From: a bacterium 1XD21-13
GTDB taxonomy: Bacteria; Bacillota; Clostridia; Lachnospirales; Lachnospiraceae
Direction: 5' to 3'
Length of the DNA stretch: 64,000 nt
Assembly (NCBI GenBank): GCA_009917555.1
Contig: QZDX01000003.1
Span: 186,001 to 250,000 of the forward strand
The notes below the pieces were generated by a model. That model was not told where the DNA came from. It saw nothing but the letters and a program-made list of their open reading frames with translations, and made no database searches. Position numbers and translations under genes: made by a program. Shown here piece after piece: positions 36,576 through 44,778 of the stretch (the first letter of the stretch is position 1; each line of letters opens with the position of its first letter).

Positions 36576-36960
36576 AACAGAACAAGAACAGGCGGAGCTG
36601 ATCAAAGAAATCAGCGGCGTCAACACAAAGAAATGTATGAAATGCGGAAAATGCTCCGCCTCCTGCCCGGCCTACGAGGAAATGGACATCCGTCCCCATC
36701 AGTTTGTCTCCTACGTGCAGAACGCAGACGTAAAAGCACTTCTGGAGTCAAAGAGCATCTGGAAATGCCTGTCCTGCTTTGCCTGCGTGGAGCGTTGTCC
36801 CAGAGACGTGAAGCCGGCGAAGCTGATTGAGGCGGTACGCCTTATGGTGATTCGTGAGAGAGGCGGCAATTACCTGACACCGGGTGAGGTGCCGGAGCTT
36901 CTCGACGAAGAACTTCCACAGCAGCTCCTTGCAAGTGCATTTCGGAAGTACAGCAAGTAA
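36568..36960 (+). CDS. hdrC: Heterodisulfide reductase subunit C-like protein
   Basis: HdrC relays electrons between HdrA and HdrB through two [4Fe-4S] clusters. Both ferredoxin motifs are intact in this 130-residue protein: CMKCGKCSASCP and CLSCFACVERCP. The GTG start overlaps the hdrB stop by eight bases and has AAAGGAGG ten bases upstream. A conserved RPHQFV segment between the motifs is typical of HdrC. Confidence 0.93.
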   Translation: MHRTEQEQAELIKEISGVNTKKCMKCGKCSASCPAYEEMDIRPHQFVSYVQNADVKALLESKSIWKCLSCFACVERCPRDVKPAKLIEAVRLMVIRERGGNYLTPGEVPELLDEELPQQLLASAFRKYSK

Positions 36961-36988
36961 ATATTTAGAAAGGTTGGAGGTGAATCAC

Positions 36989-38974
36989 GTGCAAAGAATA
37001 GGAGTATTTGTCTGCCATTGCGGCACCAACATTGCGGCAACCGTTGACGTTGCCCGGGTGGTGGAAGCGGCGGCAAAGGAGCCGGGGGTTGTCCACGCAG
37101 AGGACTATCAGTATATGTGCTCCGAAGCCGGACAGCTTAAGATCCGTGAAGCAATCAAAGAGAAAAATCTGACAGGCATTGTAGTCTGCTCCTGCTCCCC
37201 GAGAATGCATGAAAATACATTCCGTCAGGCGGCAGAGCGTGCAGGCATCAATCCCTACATGGTAGAGATCGCCAATATTCGTGAGCATTGTTCCTGGATT
37301 CATAAAGATATAGAAGAAGCAACAGAAAAAGCGGTGATTCTGGCAAGGGCGGCCATCGCAAAGGTAACCTTAAACGCCCCCTTACAGTCAGGCACCAGCA
37401 GAGTGGTAAAGAGAGCCTTAGTCATCGGCGGCGGAATCGCCGGCATTCAGACGGCTCTGGATATCGCAGACGCAGGCTACGAGGTAGACATCGTAGAGAA
37501 GACCCCGAGTATTGGCGGAAGAATGTCCCAGCTTGACAAGACATTCCCCACACTGGACTGCTCGGCCTGTATTCTGACACCGAAGATGGTGGAAGCTGCG
37601 GCCCATGAGAAGATCACCATTTACACCTACAGCGAGGTGGAAAAGGTATCCGGCTTTGTGGGAGACTTCCAGGTGGATATCCGCAAAAAGGCCAGAAGCG
37701 TTGATATGAGCAAGTGTACTGGCTGCGGAGTCTGCCAGGAGAAATGTCCCTCTAAAAAGACACCCAACGAGTTCAACAGAGGGCTTAACACCAGAAGTGC
37801 CATCTACACCCCGTTTGCCCAGGCAATCCCCAATGTACCGGTGATTGATCGTGAGAACTGTATCAAGTTTAAGACTGGAAAATGCGGTGTCTGCTCCAAG
37901 GTGTGTCAGGCAGGAGCCATTGACTATGAGCAGAAAGATGAGATTGTAACCCAGAATTACGGAGCCATTGTGGTTGCCACAGGCTTTGATACCATCAAGC
38001 TTGACAAGTTTGATGAGTATTCCTACAGTACCAGTCCCGATGTGATTACCTCCCTGGAACTGGAGCGTATTATGAATGCGGCAGGCCCAACTAAGGGACA
38101 CTTAGAGCGTATGTCTGATCATAAGCCGCCCAAATCCATGGTATTTATCCAGTGCGTAGGCTCCCGTTGTGCGGACAAGAGAGGAAAGAGCTATTGCTCC
38201 AAGATCTGCTGTATGTACACGGCAAAGCACGCCATGCTCATCCGTGACAAGTATCCGGGTGTGGAGGTTACGGTATTCTACATAGACGTTCGTACCCCTG
38301 GTAAGAACTTTGACGAGTTCTACCGGAGAGCCGTAGAGGAATACGGTGTAAATTACATTAAGGGCCAGGTAGGGAAGGTTGCGGAGAAAGGCGACAAGCT
38401 TCTGGTTCAGGGTGTTGACTTAATCGACAATAAGCGGATTCTCATGGAGACGGATATGGTAGTTCTGGCTACGGCCATTGAGCCCAACCCGGATGTGCGC
38501 AAAATTGCCACCATGCTCACCGCAAGCATTGATACCAACAACTTCTTAACCGAGTCCCACGCAAAGCTGCGTCCGGTGGAATCTCCTACGGCGGGGATTT
38601 TCCTCTCCGGCGTCTGCCAGGGACCGAAAGACATTCCGGAGACCGTAGCCCAGGCCGGTGCTGCCGCCGTAAAGGTAGTAGGGCTTCTGGCTAAGGATCA
38701 CCTGGTAACCAACCCCTGTGTGGCCAAGTCCGACGAGCTTCTCTGTAACGGCTGCTCCTCCTGTGAAAAGGTATGCCCCTACGGAGCCATTTCCTATGAA
38801 GAGAGAGAGGTTAATGATCACGGCATCCGTGAGACGAGAAGAGTGGCCAATGTCAACAGTGCACTCTGCCAGGGCTGCGGTGCATGTACCGTTGCCTGCC
38901 CGTCGGGAGCTATGGATCTACAGGGCTTCTCGAATCGACAAATTCTTGCGGAGGTGGATGCGATATGCAAGTAG
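36989..38974 (+). CDS. hdrA: Heterodisulfide reductase subunit A-like flavoprotein
   Basis: HdrA holds the FAD where electron bifurcation occurs in Hdr complexes, plus several [4Fe-4S] clusters. The roughly 661-residue protein has an N-terminal cluster region (IGVFVCHCGTNIA, CSEAGQ, VCSCSPRMHENTFR), a thioredoxin-reductase-like FAD domain (ALVIGGGIAGIQTALD with PSIGGRMSQLDKTFPTLDCS), an inserted ferredoxin motif (CTGCGVCQEKCP), and two C-terminal ferredoxin motifs (CNGCSSCEKVCP, CQGCGACTVACP). GTG 36989 is supported by TTGGAGGTG; the open frame upstream overlaps hdrC. It is the core of the operon. Confidence 0.93.
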   Translation: MQRIGVFVCHCGTNIAATVDVARVVEAAAKEPGVVHAEDYQYMCSEAGQLKIREAIKEKNLTGIVVCSCSPRMHENTFRQAAERAGINPYMVEIANIREHCSWIHKDIEEATEKAVILARAAIAKVTLNAPLQSGTSRVVKRALVIGGGIAGIQTALDIADAGYEVDIVEKTPSIGGRMSQLDKTFPTLDCSACILTPKMVEAAAHEKITIYTYSEVEKVSGFVGDFQVDIRKKARSVDMSKCTGCGVCQEKCPSKKTPNEFNRGLNTRSAIYTPFAQAIPNVPVIDRENCIKFKTGKCGVCSKVCQAGAIDYEQKDEIVTQNYGAIVVATGFDTIKLDKFDEYSYSTSPDVITSLELERIMNAAGPTKGHLERMSDHKPPKSMVFIQCVGSRCADKRGKSYCSKICCMYTAKHAMLIRDKYPGVEVTVFYIDVRTPGKNFDEFYRRAVEEYGVNYIKGQVGKVAEKGDKLLVQGVDLIDNKRILMETDMVVLATAIEPNPDVRKIATMLTASIDTNNFLTESHAKLRPVESPTAGIFLSGVCQGPKDIPETVAQAGAAAVKVVGLLAKDHLVTNPCVAKSDELLCNGCSSCEKVCPYGAISYEEREVNDHGIRETRRVANVNSALCQGCGACTVACPSGAMDLQGFSNRQILAEVDAICK

Positions 38975-39411
38975 AAAAAACACAAGAATTTCGGCCTAAG
39001 ATCGTAGCTTTCTGCTGTAACTGGTGCAGTTATGCGGGAGCCGATCTGGCCGGCAGCAGCAGGCTTGCTTATCCGGCGGACGTGAAGATCATCCGTGTGC
39101 CCTGCTCCTGCCGTGTAAATCCCATGTTTATTTTAAGGGCGTTTCAGCGTGGAGCCGACGGCGTGATCCTGTGCGGCTGCCATCCGGGAGACTGCCACTA
39201 TACAACCGGCAACTATTATGCGAGAAGAAGAATGACCCTGCTGTTCTCCATGCTGGATTACCTTGGTGTGGAAAACGGCCGGACCCGTGTGGAATGGGTG
39301 TCCGCAGCAGAGGGCGTGAAGTTCTCCACCACCATGAATGAGTTTGTAGCCAAGATTCATTCCCTGGGCGAAAATGTGAGATTGGGGGATTTGCGATGCA
39401 AGAAAGATTAG
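38965..39411 (+). CDS. MvhD/FlxD-like iron-sulfur subunit
   Basis: A 148-residue protein of the MvhD family, which passes electrons from a hydrogenase or NADH-oxidising module into HdrA. Its cysteines form the typical pattern: FCCNWCSYAGADLAG, VPCSCRVNP and LCGCHPGDCHYTTGN. The ATG overlaps the hdrA stop by ten bases. No hydrogenase subunit is present nearby; the partner is instead the NAD-type module encoded just downstream, as in Flx-Hdr complexes. Confidence 0.9.
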   Translation: MQVEKTQEFRPKIVAFCCNWCSYAGADLAGSSRLAYPADVKIIRVPCSCRVNPMFILRAFQRGADGVILCGCHPGDCHYTTGNYYARRRMTLLFSMLDYLGVENGRTRVEWVSAAEGVKFSTTMNEFVAKIHSLGENVRLGDLRCKKD

Positions 39412-40376
39412 TAGAGAGAGCAAAGGAACTCCTTACCGACGGAACCGTGGTACGTGTTCTTGGATGGAAGCAGGGAGATCTGGGCTACAATCCGGAGCCT
39501 GCCTACTTTAACAGCCCGGAGGAATTAGCGGACTTCGTGTACGACGGCTTCTGCGGAGCTAACTTAAGCAAATATATGATCCAGGCAGGGAAAATGGAGG
39601 GAAATACCCTGGTATTCTTGAAGCCCTGCGATACCTACAGCTTCAATCAGCTCATTAAGGAGCACCGGGTAAACCGGGAAAAGACCTACATCATCGGCGT
39701 GGGCTGCAAGGGAACTTTAGATATTGATAAGATTAAAAATGCAGGCATCAAGGGAATTGAGTCCATTTCCCAGGATGGAGATATGTTGAAGATTCAAACC
39801 ATTTACGGGGAAAAGGAATTCCCCTTTGACGACGCACTGTTGGAACGCTGTACCGTCTGCAAGGGTAAGACCCATCAGGTGTACGACGAACTGATTGGTG
39901 CCCAGGAGGGGGAGGAAGCCGGACCCAAAGGCAACCGTTTTGAGATGGTGGAGAAGCTGGAAGCCATGACGCCAAAGGAGCGTTTTGCATTCTGGCAGAA
40001 TGAGCTTTCCAAGTGTATCCGCTGCAATGCCTGCCGGAACGCCTGTCCGGCCTGCAGCTGCTTAAAATGTGTCTTTGACAGCAATAAGTTTGACTCGGCC
40101 CAGAAAGCCAATGTGGATACCTTTGAGGAGCAGATGTTCCATGTGATCCGGGCGTTCCATGTGGCGGGCCGGTGCACGGACTGCGGCGAGTGCAGCCGGG
40201 TATGTCCCCAGGGAATTCCGCTTCACCTCCTGAATCGGAAGTTTATCAAGGATATCAACGAGTTCTACGGACCCTATCAGGCAGGGGAGGATACGGACAG
40301 CCGTGCACCTCTTACTGATTATACGTTCGAGGACGTGGAGCCGAGTGTTGTCACCGAGAGAGGAGGGAAGCACTAA
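39396..40376 (+). CDS. Dicluster 4Fe-4S subunit, FdhB/FrhB-like (Flx-type)
   Basis: A 326-residue iron-sulfur protein. The N-terminal two thirds resemble the FrhB/FdhB group (LKPCDTYSFNQLIKEHRVNR, then IIGVGCKGTLD and ERCTVCKGKTH), which binds flavin in some relatives. The C-terminal part carries two [4Fe-4S] motifs: CIRCNACRNACP and CTDCGECSRVCP. It overlaps the MvhD-like gene by 16 bases and abuts the next gene. In Flx-Hdr operons two proteins of this sort link the NADH dehydrogenase subunit to FlxD; which of the two is FlxB or FlxC is not assigned here. Confidence 0.85.
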   Translation: MQERLVERAKELLTDGTVVRVLGWKQGDLGYNPEPAYFNSPEELADFVYDGFCGANLSKYMIQAGKMEGNTLVFLKPCDTYSFNQLIKEHRVNREKTYIIGVGCKGTLDIDKIKNAGIKGIESISQDGDMLKIQTIYGEKEFPFDDALLERCTVCKGKTHQVYDELIGAQEGEEAGPKGNRFEMVEKLEAMTPKERFAFWQNELSKCIRCNACRNACPACSCLKCVFDSNKFDSAQKANVDTFEEQMFHVIRAFHVAGRCTDCGECSRVCPQGIPLHLLNRKFIKDINEFYGPYQAGEDTDSRAPLTDYTFEDVEPSVVTERGGKH

Positions 40377-41399
40377 ATGTATCAGATAAAGAAAGACCGT
40401 CTGCCGGAATTATTTGCGGCAATGGCCGGGGCACAGGATTTGTTTCTTCCTATTCGGAAAGCCGATCAGACCAACTATGGTCTCTGGACCGAAGAGGTGC
40501 AGGTGGATCTGGATACCCTGAAAACCGTGAAATCCGGCAAGGACTGTTTCTTCCCTCAGAGCGAGACTTTATATAGCTGTAAAAATGAGGACGGAAAGCT
40601 TTCCATCGATCCGGCGAAGCTTACGGATGAACCTTTTGTGGTATTTGGCATGCGGGCCTGTGACGTGCAGGGCTTAAAGGTACTGGACAATGTATTTTTA
40701 AATGACCCGGTGGACAGCTTCTACGGGGCACGCCGGGAGCACGGCACGGTGGTAGCTATTGCCTGCCATGAGCCGGAGGAAACCTGCTTCTGCAAGGTCT
40801 TCGGTATTGACGCAGCCAATCCGGCATCTGACGTGGCAGCCTGGTTTGTAGGTGAGGATCTGTACTGGAAAGCCCTGACAGAAAAGGGCGAGAGACTGAC
40901 CGAGAGCGTAAAGGAACTATTTACGGACGGGGATGACACGGCTGTGGAGGAAGAGAAGAAGCAGATTCAGGCCATTATCGAAAAGCTTCCCTATTCCCAC
41001 CTTGATCTTTCCCGGTTTACCCCGGAAAGAACCATGGAGCTGTTTGACTCTCCCTTGTGGGAGGAGATGTATAAGCCCTGTCTGGCCTGCGGCACCTGTA
41101 CCTTTGTGTGCCCTACCTGTCAGTGCTACGATATCAAAGACTTTAACACGGGAAGCGGCGTGCAGCGTTACCGCTGCTGGGATTCCTGCATGTACTCTGA
41201 CTTTACCATGATGGCCCACGGCAATATGCGTACCAGTCAGATGCAGCGGTTCCGCCAGCGTTTTATGCACAAGCTTGTGTACTATCCGGCCAATAACGAC
41301 GGCATGTTCTCCTGCGTGGGCTGCGGCCGCTGTGTGAGCAAATGTCCGGCTTCTTTAAATATTGTAAAGGTGATTAAGAAACTGGGAGGTGAAGCGTAA
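40377..41399 (+). CDS. Dicluster 4Fe-4S subunit, AsrA/HydB-like (Flx-type)
   Basis: A 340-residue iron-sulfur protein resembling subunit A of anaerobic sulfite reductase and the beta subunit of sulfhydrogenases. It has a large N-terminal domain (FVVFGMRACDVQGLKVLDNV, HEPEETCFC) and two C-terminal ferredoxin motifs: CLACGTCTFVCP and CVGCGRCVSKCP. No sulfite reductase catalytic subunit lies in the cluster, so the role is electron transfer within the Flx-type module. The start ATG directly follows the preceding stop, and its stop overlaps the next start by one base. Confidence 0.88.
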   Translation: MYQIKKDRLPELFAAMAGAQDLFLPIRKADQTNYGLWTEEVQVDLDTLKTVKSGKDCFFPQSETLYSCKNEDGKLSIDPAKLTDEPFVVFGMRACDVQGLKVLDNVFLNDPVDSFYGARREHGTVVAIACHEPEETCFCKVFGIDAANPASDVAAWFVGEDLYWKALTEKGERLTESVKELFTDGDDTAVEEEKKQIQAIIEKLPYSHLDLSRFTPERTMELFDSPLWEEMYKPCLACGTCTFVCPTCQCYDIKDFNTGSGVQRYRCWDSCMYSDFTMMAHGNMRTSQMQRFRQRFMHKLVYYPANNDGMFSCVGCGRCVSKCPASLNIVKVIKKLGGEA

Positions 41400-42253
41400 T
41401 GGGCGAGTGTACATGCGGAGGAAATCATAAAAGTGACATGCTGATTCCAATGATTGGCGTTATTACAGATATCCGTACTGAAACCCCGGATGTTAAGACG
41501 TTCCGTATAGTAGGACGGGACGGGAAGAAGCTTTTCGAGCATATGCCGGGCCAGTGTGCCATGGTGTCCGTACCTGGCGTGGGAGAGGCCATGTTTTCCA
41601 TTACTTCCTCCCCAACCAACAAGGAATTTCAGGAATTTTCCATCAAGCGGTGCGGAAGTCTTACGGATGTGCTTCACGGGATGAATCCGGGGGATGAGAT
41701 TACCGTAAGAGGACCCTATGGAAATGCATTTCCGGTGGAGACGGCTCTTAAGGGAGAAAATCTCCTGTTTATCGCCGGAGGAATCGGCCTTGCGCCTCTT
41801 CGCTCCGTGATCAACTACGTACTGGATAACCGGGAGAATTACGGGACGGTGGAGATTCTCTACGGCTCCCGTTCTGCAGACGATCTGGTGCAGTTAGAGG
41901 AGATTCAGCAGGTTTGGTGCAAGACTGATGGCGTGGACGTATATCTGACTATCGACCGGGAGCAGGAGGGCTGGGACGGCCATGTGGGCTTTGTTCCCTC
42001 CTACTTAAAGGAGATTGGATTTACCACCGACAAAAAAGTTCTTGTCTGCGGACCGCCCATTATGATCAAATTCGTACTGGCGGGGCTTACGGAGATGGGC
42101 TTTACCAAGGAGCAGATTTACACCACACTGGAGCTTCGCATGAAGTGCGGAATCGGAAAATGCGGACGATGCAATATTGGATCTAAATATGTGTGCAAGG
42201 ATGGGCCGGTGTTCCGGTTTGATGAGATAGATGAATTGCCACCGGAGTACTAA
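41399..42253 (+). CDS. FAD/NAD(P)-binding reductase subunit, AsrB/FlxA-like
   Basis: A 284-residue ferredoxin-NADP reductase-type protein, the likely NADH-oxidising entry of the complex. It has an FAD-binding beta barrel (PGQCAMVSVPGVGEAMFSI), an NAD-binding Rossmann part (LFIAGGIGLAPLRSVINYV) and a C-terminal [2Fe-2S] site (MKCGIGKCGRCNIGSKYVC). Equivalent subunits are found in dihydroorotate dehydrogenase B, sulfhydrogenase and FlxA. Its place after the two dicluster proteins and beside Hdr genes supports the FlxA role. Preference for NADH over NADPH cannot be read here. Confidence 0.9.
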   Translation: MGECTCGGNHKSDMLIPMIGVITDIRTETPDVKTFRIVGRDGKKLFEHMPGQCAMVSVPGVGEAMFSITSSPTNKEFQEFSIKRCGSLTDVLHGMNPGDEITVRGPYGNAFPVETALKGENLLFIAGGIGLAPLRSVINYVLDNRENYGTVEILYGSRSADDLVQLEEIQQVWCKTDGVDVYLTIDREQEGWDGHVGFVPSYLKEIGFTTDKKVLVCGPPIMIKFVLAGLTEMGFTKEQIYTTLELRMKCGIGKCGRCNIGSKYVCKDGPVFRFDEIDELPPEY

Positions 42254-42274
42254 GAAAGGACTGGTAAAAATAAA

Positions 42275-42949
42275 ATGCAGGAAATGGTAAACGTATATTT
42301 TTTTGGAAAACAGTATTCCGTACCGGCCGAATTAACCATTATGACCGCAATGGAATATGCAGGCTATAAATTAGTTCGGGGCTGCGGCTGCCGTCATGGA
42401 TTCTGCGGTGCCTGTGCCACCATTTACAGAATCAAGGGAAATAACGAGCTGAAAACCTGTCTGGCATGCCAGACCCAGGTACAGGAGGGAATGTATGTGG
42501 CAACCCTGCCGTTCTTCCCGACGGATAAGAGAAATTATGATATCAATGAGGTAGAGGCAAAGCAGAAGATTATGATGGAGCTTTATCCGGAGATCTACAG
42601 CTGTATCGGCTGCAATGCCTGTACCAAGGGCTGTCCCCAGAGCTTAAGTGTTATGCAGTATATTGCATACGCACAGAGGGGCGATTTTGAGAAGTGTGCG
42701 GAGGAATCTTTTGACTGTATCGGCTGCGGCATCTGTACCTCACGCTGTCCGGCAGGTATTTCTCACCCCATGGTGGGCGTGCTTGCAAGACGTCTTACCG
42801 GAAAATACATTGCTCCCAAGTCCGAGCACCTGGCCGAGCGTGTGGAGGCTATTAACAGCGGTGAGTTTGACAGCCTTATTGAGCAGGTTATGCAAAAGCC
42901 CATTGAGGAAATGAAAGAACTCTACAACAACAGGGATATTGAGAAATAG
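42275..42949 (+). CDS. Fumarate reductase iron-sulfur subunit-like protein
   Basis: A 224-residue iron-sulfur protein shaped like SdhB/FrdB. It has an N-terminal [2Fe-2S] plant-ferredoxin motif (RGCGCRHGFCGACATIY with a later CLAC) and a C-terminal part with two [4Fe-4S] motifs (CIGCNACTKGCP and CIGCGICTSRCP). Classical FrdB has one [4Fe-4S] and one [3Fe-4S]; here both are full four-cysteine motifs, as in quinone-independent enzymes such as thiol:fumarate reductase. No cytochrome b or membrane anchor gene follows. It is coupled to the flavoprotein gene downstream. Confidence 0.87.
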   Translation: MQEMVNVYFFGKQYSVPAELTIMTAMEYAGYKLVRGCGCRHGFCGACATIYRIKGNNELKTCLACQTQVQEGMYVATLPFFPTDKRNYDINEVEAKQKIMMELYPEIYSCIGCNACTKGCPQSLSVMQYIAYAQRGDFEKCAEESFDCIGCGICTSRCPAGISHPMVGVLARRLTGKYIAPKSEHLAERVEAINSGEFDSLIEQVMQKPIEEMKELYNNRDIEK

Positions 42950-42962
42950 GAGGGGAGCACAT

Positions 42963-44567
42963 ATGTTTACAGCAGAAATGTTGGAATCCATTAAAAAGGT
43001 AGAGGCTACCAGAGCCGGGCGAATCGGCATGGAGCCCAGAAGAATGACGGCCGAGGAAAAAGATGAGCTTCTCCGCAAATTTCATCCTGATTATCGTCAG
43101 GAGGGCTTTCAGGAGTTAAAAGTAGGACCCAACAAGGGTGAGAAAGTGCCCTTTGAATTGGGAACTCTGTTACACTCCAACAGCCGGATCAAGGATGTGC
43201 CCATTGACTTGAATCATGCGGCTTATGACGTGGATGTTCTGGTTATCGGCGGCGGCGGTGCAGGTTCCTCCGCAGCCATTGAGGCCCATGAGGCAGGAGC
43301 CAATGTCATGATGGTGACAAAGCTTCGTATCGGTGATGCCAATACCATGATGGCCGAGGGCGGAATCCAGGCGGCGGATAAGGAGAACGATTCTCCAGAG
43401 CGACATTATCTGGATGCCTTTGGAGGCGGACATTTTGCCGCAAGGCCGGAGCTCTTACGCCGTCTGGTTATGGAGGCTCCCGATGCGATTAAATGGCTCA
43501 ACGAGCTGGGCGTGATGTTTGACAAGGATAAGGATGGCAGAATGGTAACCACCCACGGCGGCGGAACCTCCAGAAAGCGTATGCATGCCTGCAAGGATTA
43601 TTCCGGTGCGGAGATTATGCGAGTGCTTCGTGACGAGGTGTGGAACCGTCAGATTCCCATTGCGGACTTTACGGCGGCGGTAGAGCTGATTAAGGATGAC
43701 AGGGGACAGGTGGCCGGTGCCGTGCTTCAAAATATGGAGACGGGCGAATACAAGGTGGCAAAGGCGAAAACGGTGATTATTGCTACCGGCGGTGCGGGAC
43801 GGCTTCATTATCAGAATTTCCCCACATCCAACCACTATGGTGCAACTGCAGATGGTCTGGTGATGGGTTATCGTGCAGGAGCTCCTTTGCTGTACCAGGA
43901 TACCATTCAGTATCATCCTACGGGCGTTGCTTATCCGGCACAGATCTTCGGTGCTCTGGTAACGGAGAAAGTGCGTTCTCTGGGGGCTATGCTGATCAAT
44001 GCGGAGGGTGAGGCGTTTATGCATCCTCTGGAAACTCGTGATGTGTCTGCGGCTTCTATTATTCGGGAGTGCAAGGAGAGAGGTAAGGGTGTGCCCACAC
44101 CTACCGGATTTGGTATCTGGCTGGATACGCCCATGATTGAGATGATTCACGGCGAGGGAACCATTGAGAAGCGGATTCCGGCTATGCTTCGGATGTATTT
44201 GAATTATGGCATTGATATGAGAAAGCAGCCGATTCTCATTTATCCGACGCTTCATTATCAGAACGGCGGCCTGGAGATCGGCGGTGAGGGCTTTACCAAG
44301 GCGATTCCCAATCTTCTGGTGGCAGGTGAGGCTGTGGGAGGTATTCATGGAAGAAATCGTCTCATGGGTAATTCTCTGCTGGATATTATTGTGTTTGGCC
44401 GAAATGCGGGTAAGGCTGCGGCGGCGAAGTGTAAAGAGGTGGAGCTTGGAACTATGAATCTTGACCATATTCAGGATTACGCTAAGGAGCTTGAGGCGGC
44501 GGATCTGCATACGGGTGAGGTTTCTCCGCTGCTTCTGCCCAAGTATACCTTTGGGATGCCGAAGTAA
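42963..44567 (+). CDS. Fumarate reductase-like flavoprotein
   Basis: A 534-residue FAD enzyme of the succinate dehydrogenase/fumarate reductase group. About 95 extra residues precede the Rossmann motif (VLVIGGGGAGSSAAIEAHEA). Catalytic-type residues seen are HPTG (in IQYHPTGVAYP), the LVTEKVRSLGAMLINAEGE segment with its arginine, HYQNGG and NRLMGNSLLDI. The histidine that anchors FAD covalently in FrdA/SdhA is replaced (ANTMMAEGG where relatives have SHT..AQGG), so FAD is probably non-covalent. ATG 42963 has AGGAGGGGAG upstream. Fumarate as substrate is likely but not proven; related oxidoreductases also fit. Confidence 0.88.
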   Translation: MFTAEMLESIKKVEATRAGRIGMEPRRMTAEEKDELLRKFHPDYRQEGFQELKVGPNKGEKVPFELGTLLHSNSRIKDVPIDLNHAAYDVDVLVIGGGGAGSSAAIEAHEAGANVMMVTKLRIGDANTMMAEGGIQAADKENDSPERHYLDAFGGGHFAARPELLRRLVMEAPDAIKWLNELGVMFDKDKDGRMVTTHGGGTSRKRMHACKDYSGAEIMRVLRDEVWNRQIPIADFTAAVELIKDDRGQVAGAVLQNMETGEYKVAKAKTVIIATGGAGRLHYQNFPTSNHYGATADGLVMGYRAGAPLLYQDTIQYHPTGVAYPAQIFGALVTEKVRSLGAMLINAEGEAFMHPLETRDVSAASIIRECKERGKGVPTPTGFGIWLDTPMIEMIHGEGTIEKRIPAMLRMYLNYGIDMRKQPILIYPTLHYQNGGLEIGGEGFTKAIPNLLVAGEAVGGIHGRNRLMGNSLLDIIVFGRNAGKAAAAKCKEVELGTMNLDHIQDYAKELEAADLHTGEVSPLLLPKYTFGMPK

Positions 44568-44574
44568 TATGTAT

Positions 44575-44593
44575 ATGACAGGCAGCCTGTCAT
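44575..44593 (+). promoter_or_regulatory. Perfect 9-bp palindrome after the flavoprotein gene
   Basis: ATGACAGGC and GCCTGTCAT flank a single base, just after the stop codon. There is no T-tract. It could stabilise the 3' end of the operon mRNA. Confidence 0.4.
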
Positions 44594-44623
44594 GAAATGA
44601 AATTCTAAGATTGTATTTGGTTC

Positions 44624-44707
44624 GGGCAGGAATCGCCGCCTCAAAAGGTGAGCGTCGTTAAGTTAGGTCTACAGGGACTATCGGCGCAGGGGCGGCGTTT
44701 TCCCTGC
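44624..44707 (+). ncRNA. Structured RNA candidate upstream of the permease
   Basis: A GC-rich block folds into a long closing stem: GCAGG (44626-44630) with CCTGC (44703-44707), stacked on CGCCGCC (44634-44640) with GGCGGCG (44691-44697). Inside are a second stem, GCGTCG (44652-44657) with CGGCGC (44682-44687, one G-T), and a small CTC/GAG loop. It ends about 70 bases before the permease start. It matches no riboswitch class I know; a terminator with a long loop is an alternative, since TTTT follows the upper stem. Confidence 0.4.
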
Positions 44708-44778
44708 ACCGGAAATTTTTACGGATTTCATTTTACAGCATTGGCAGCTTGTGGAAATAATCGGAAAGGGAGTGTGAG

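Noticed and set aside
40377-41399. Assignment as anaerobic sulfite reductase subunit A (asrA) with the next gene as asrB
   Set aside because: No asrC-type siroheme subunit is in the cluster; Hdr and MvhD-like neighbours fit a Flx-type module better.
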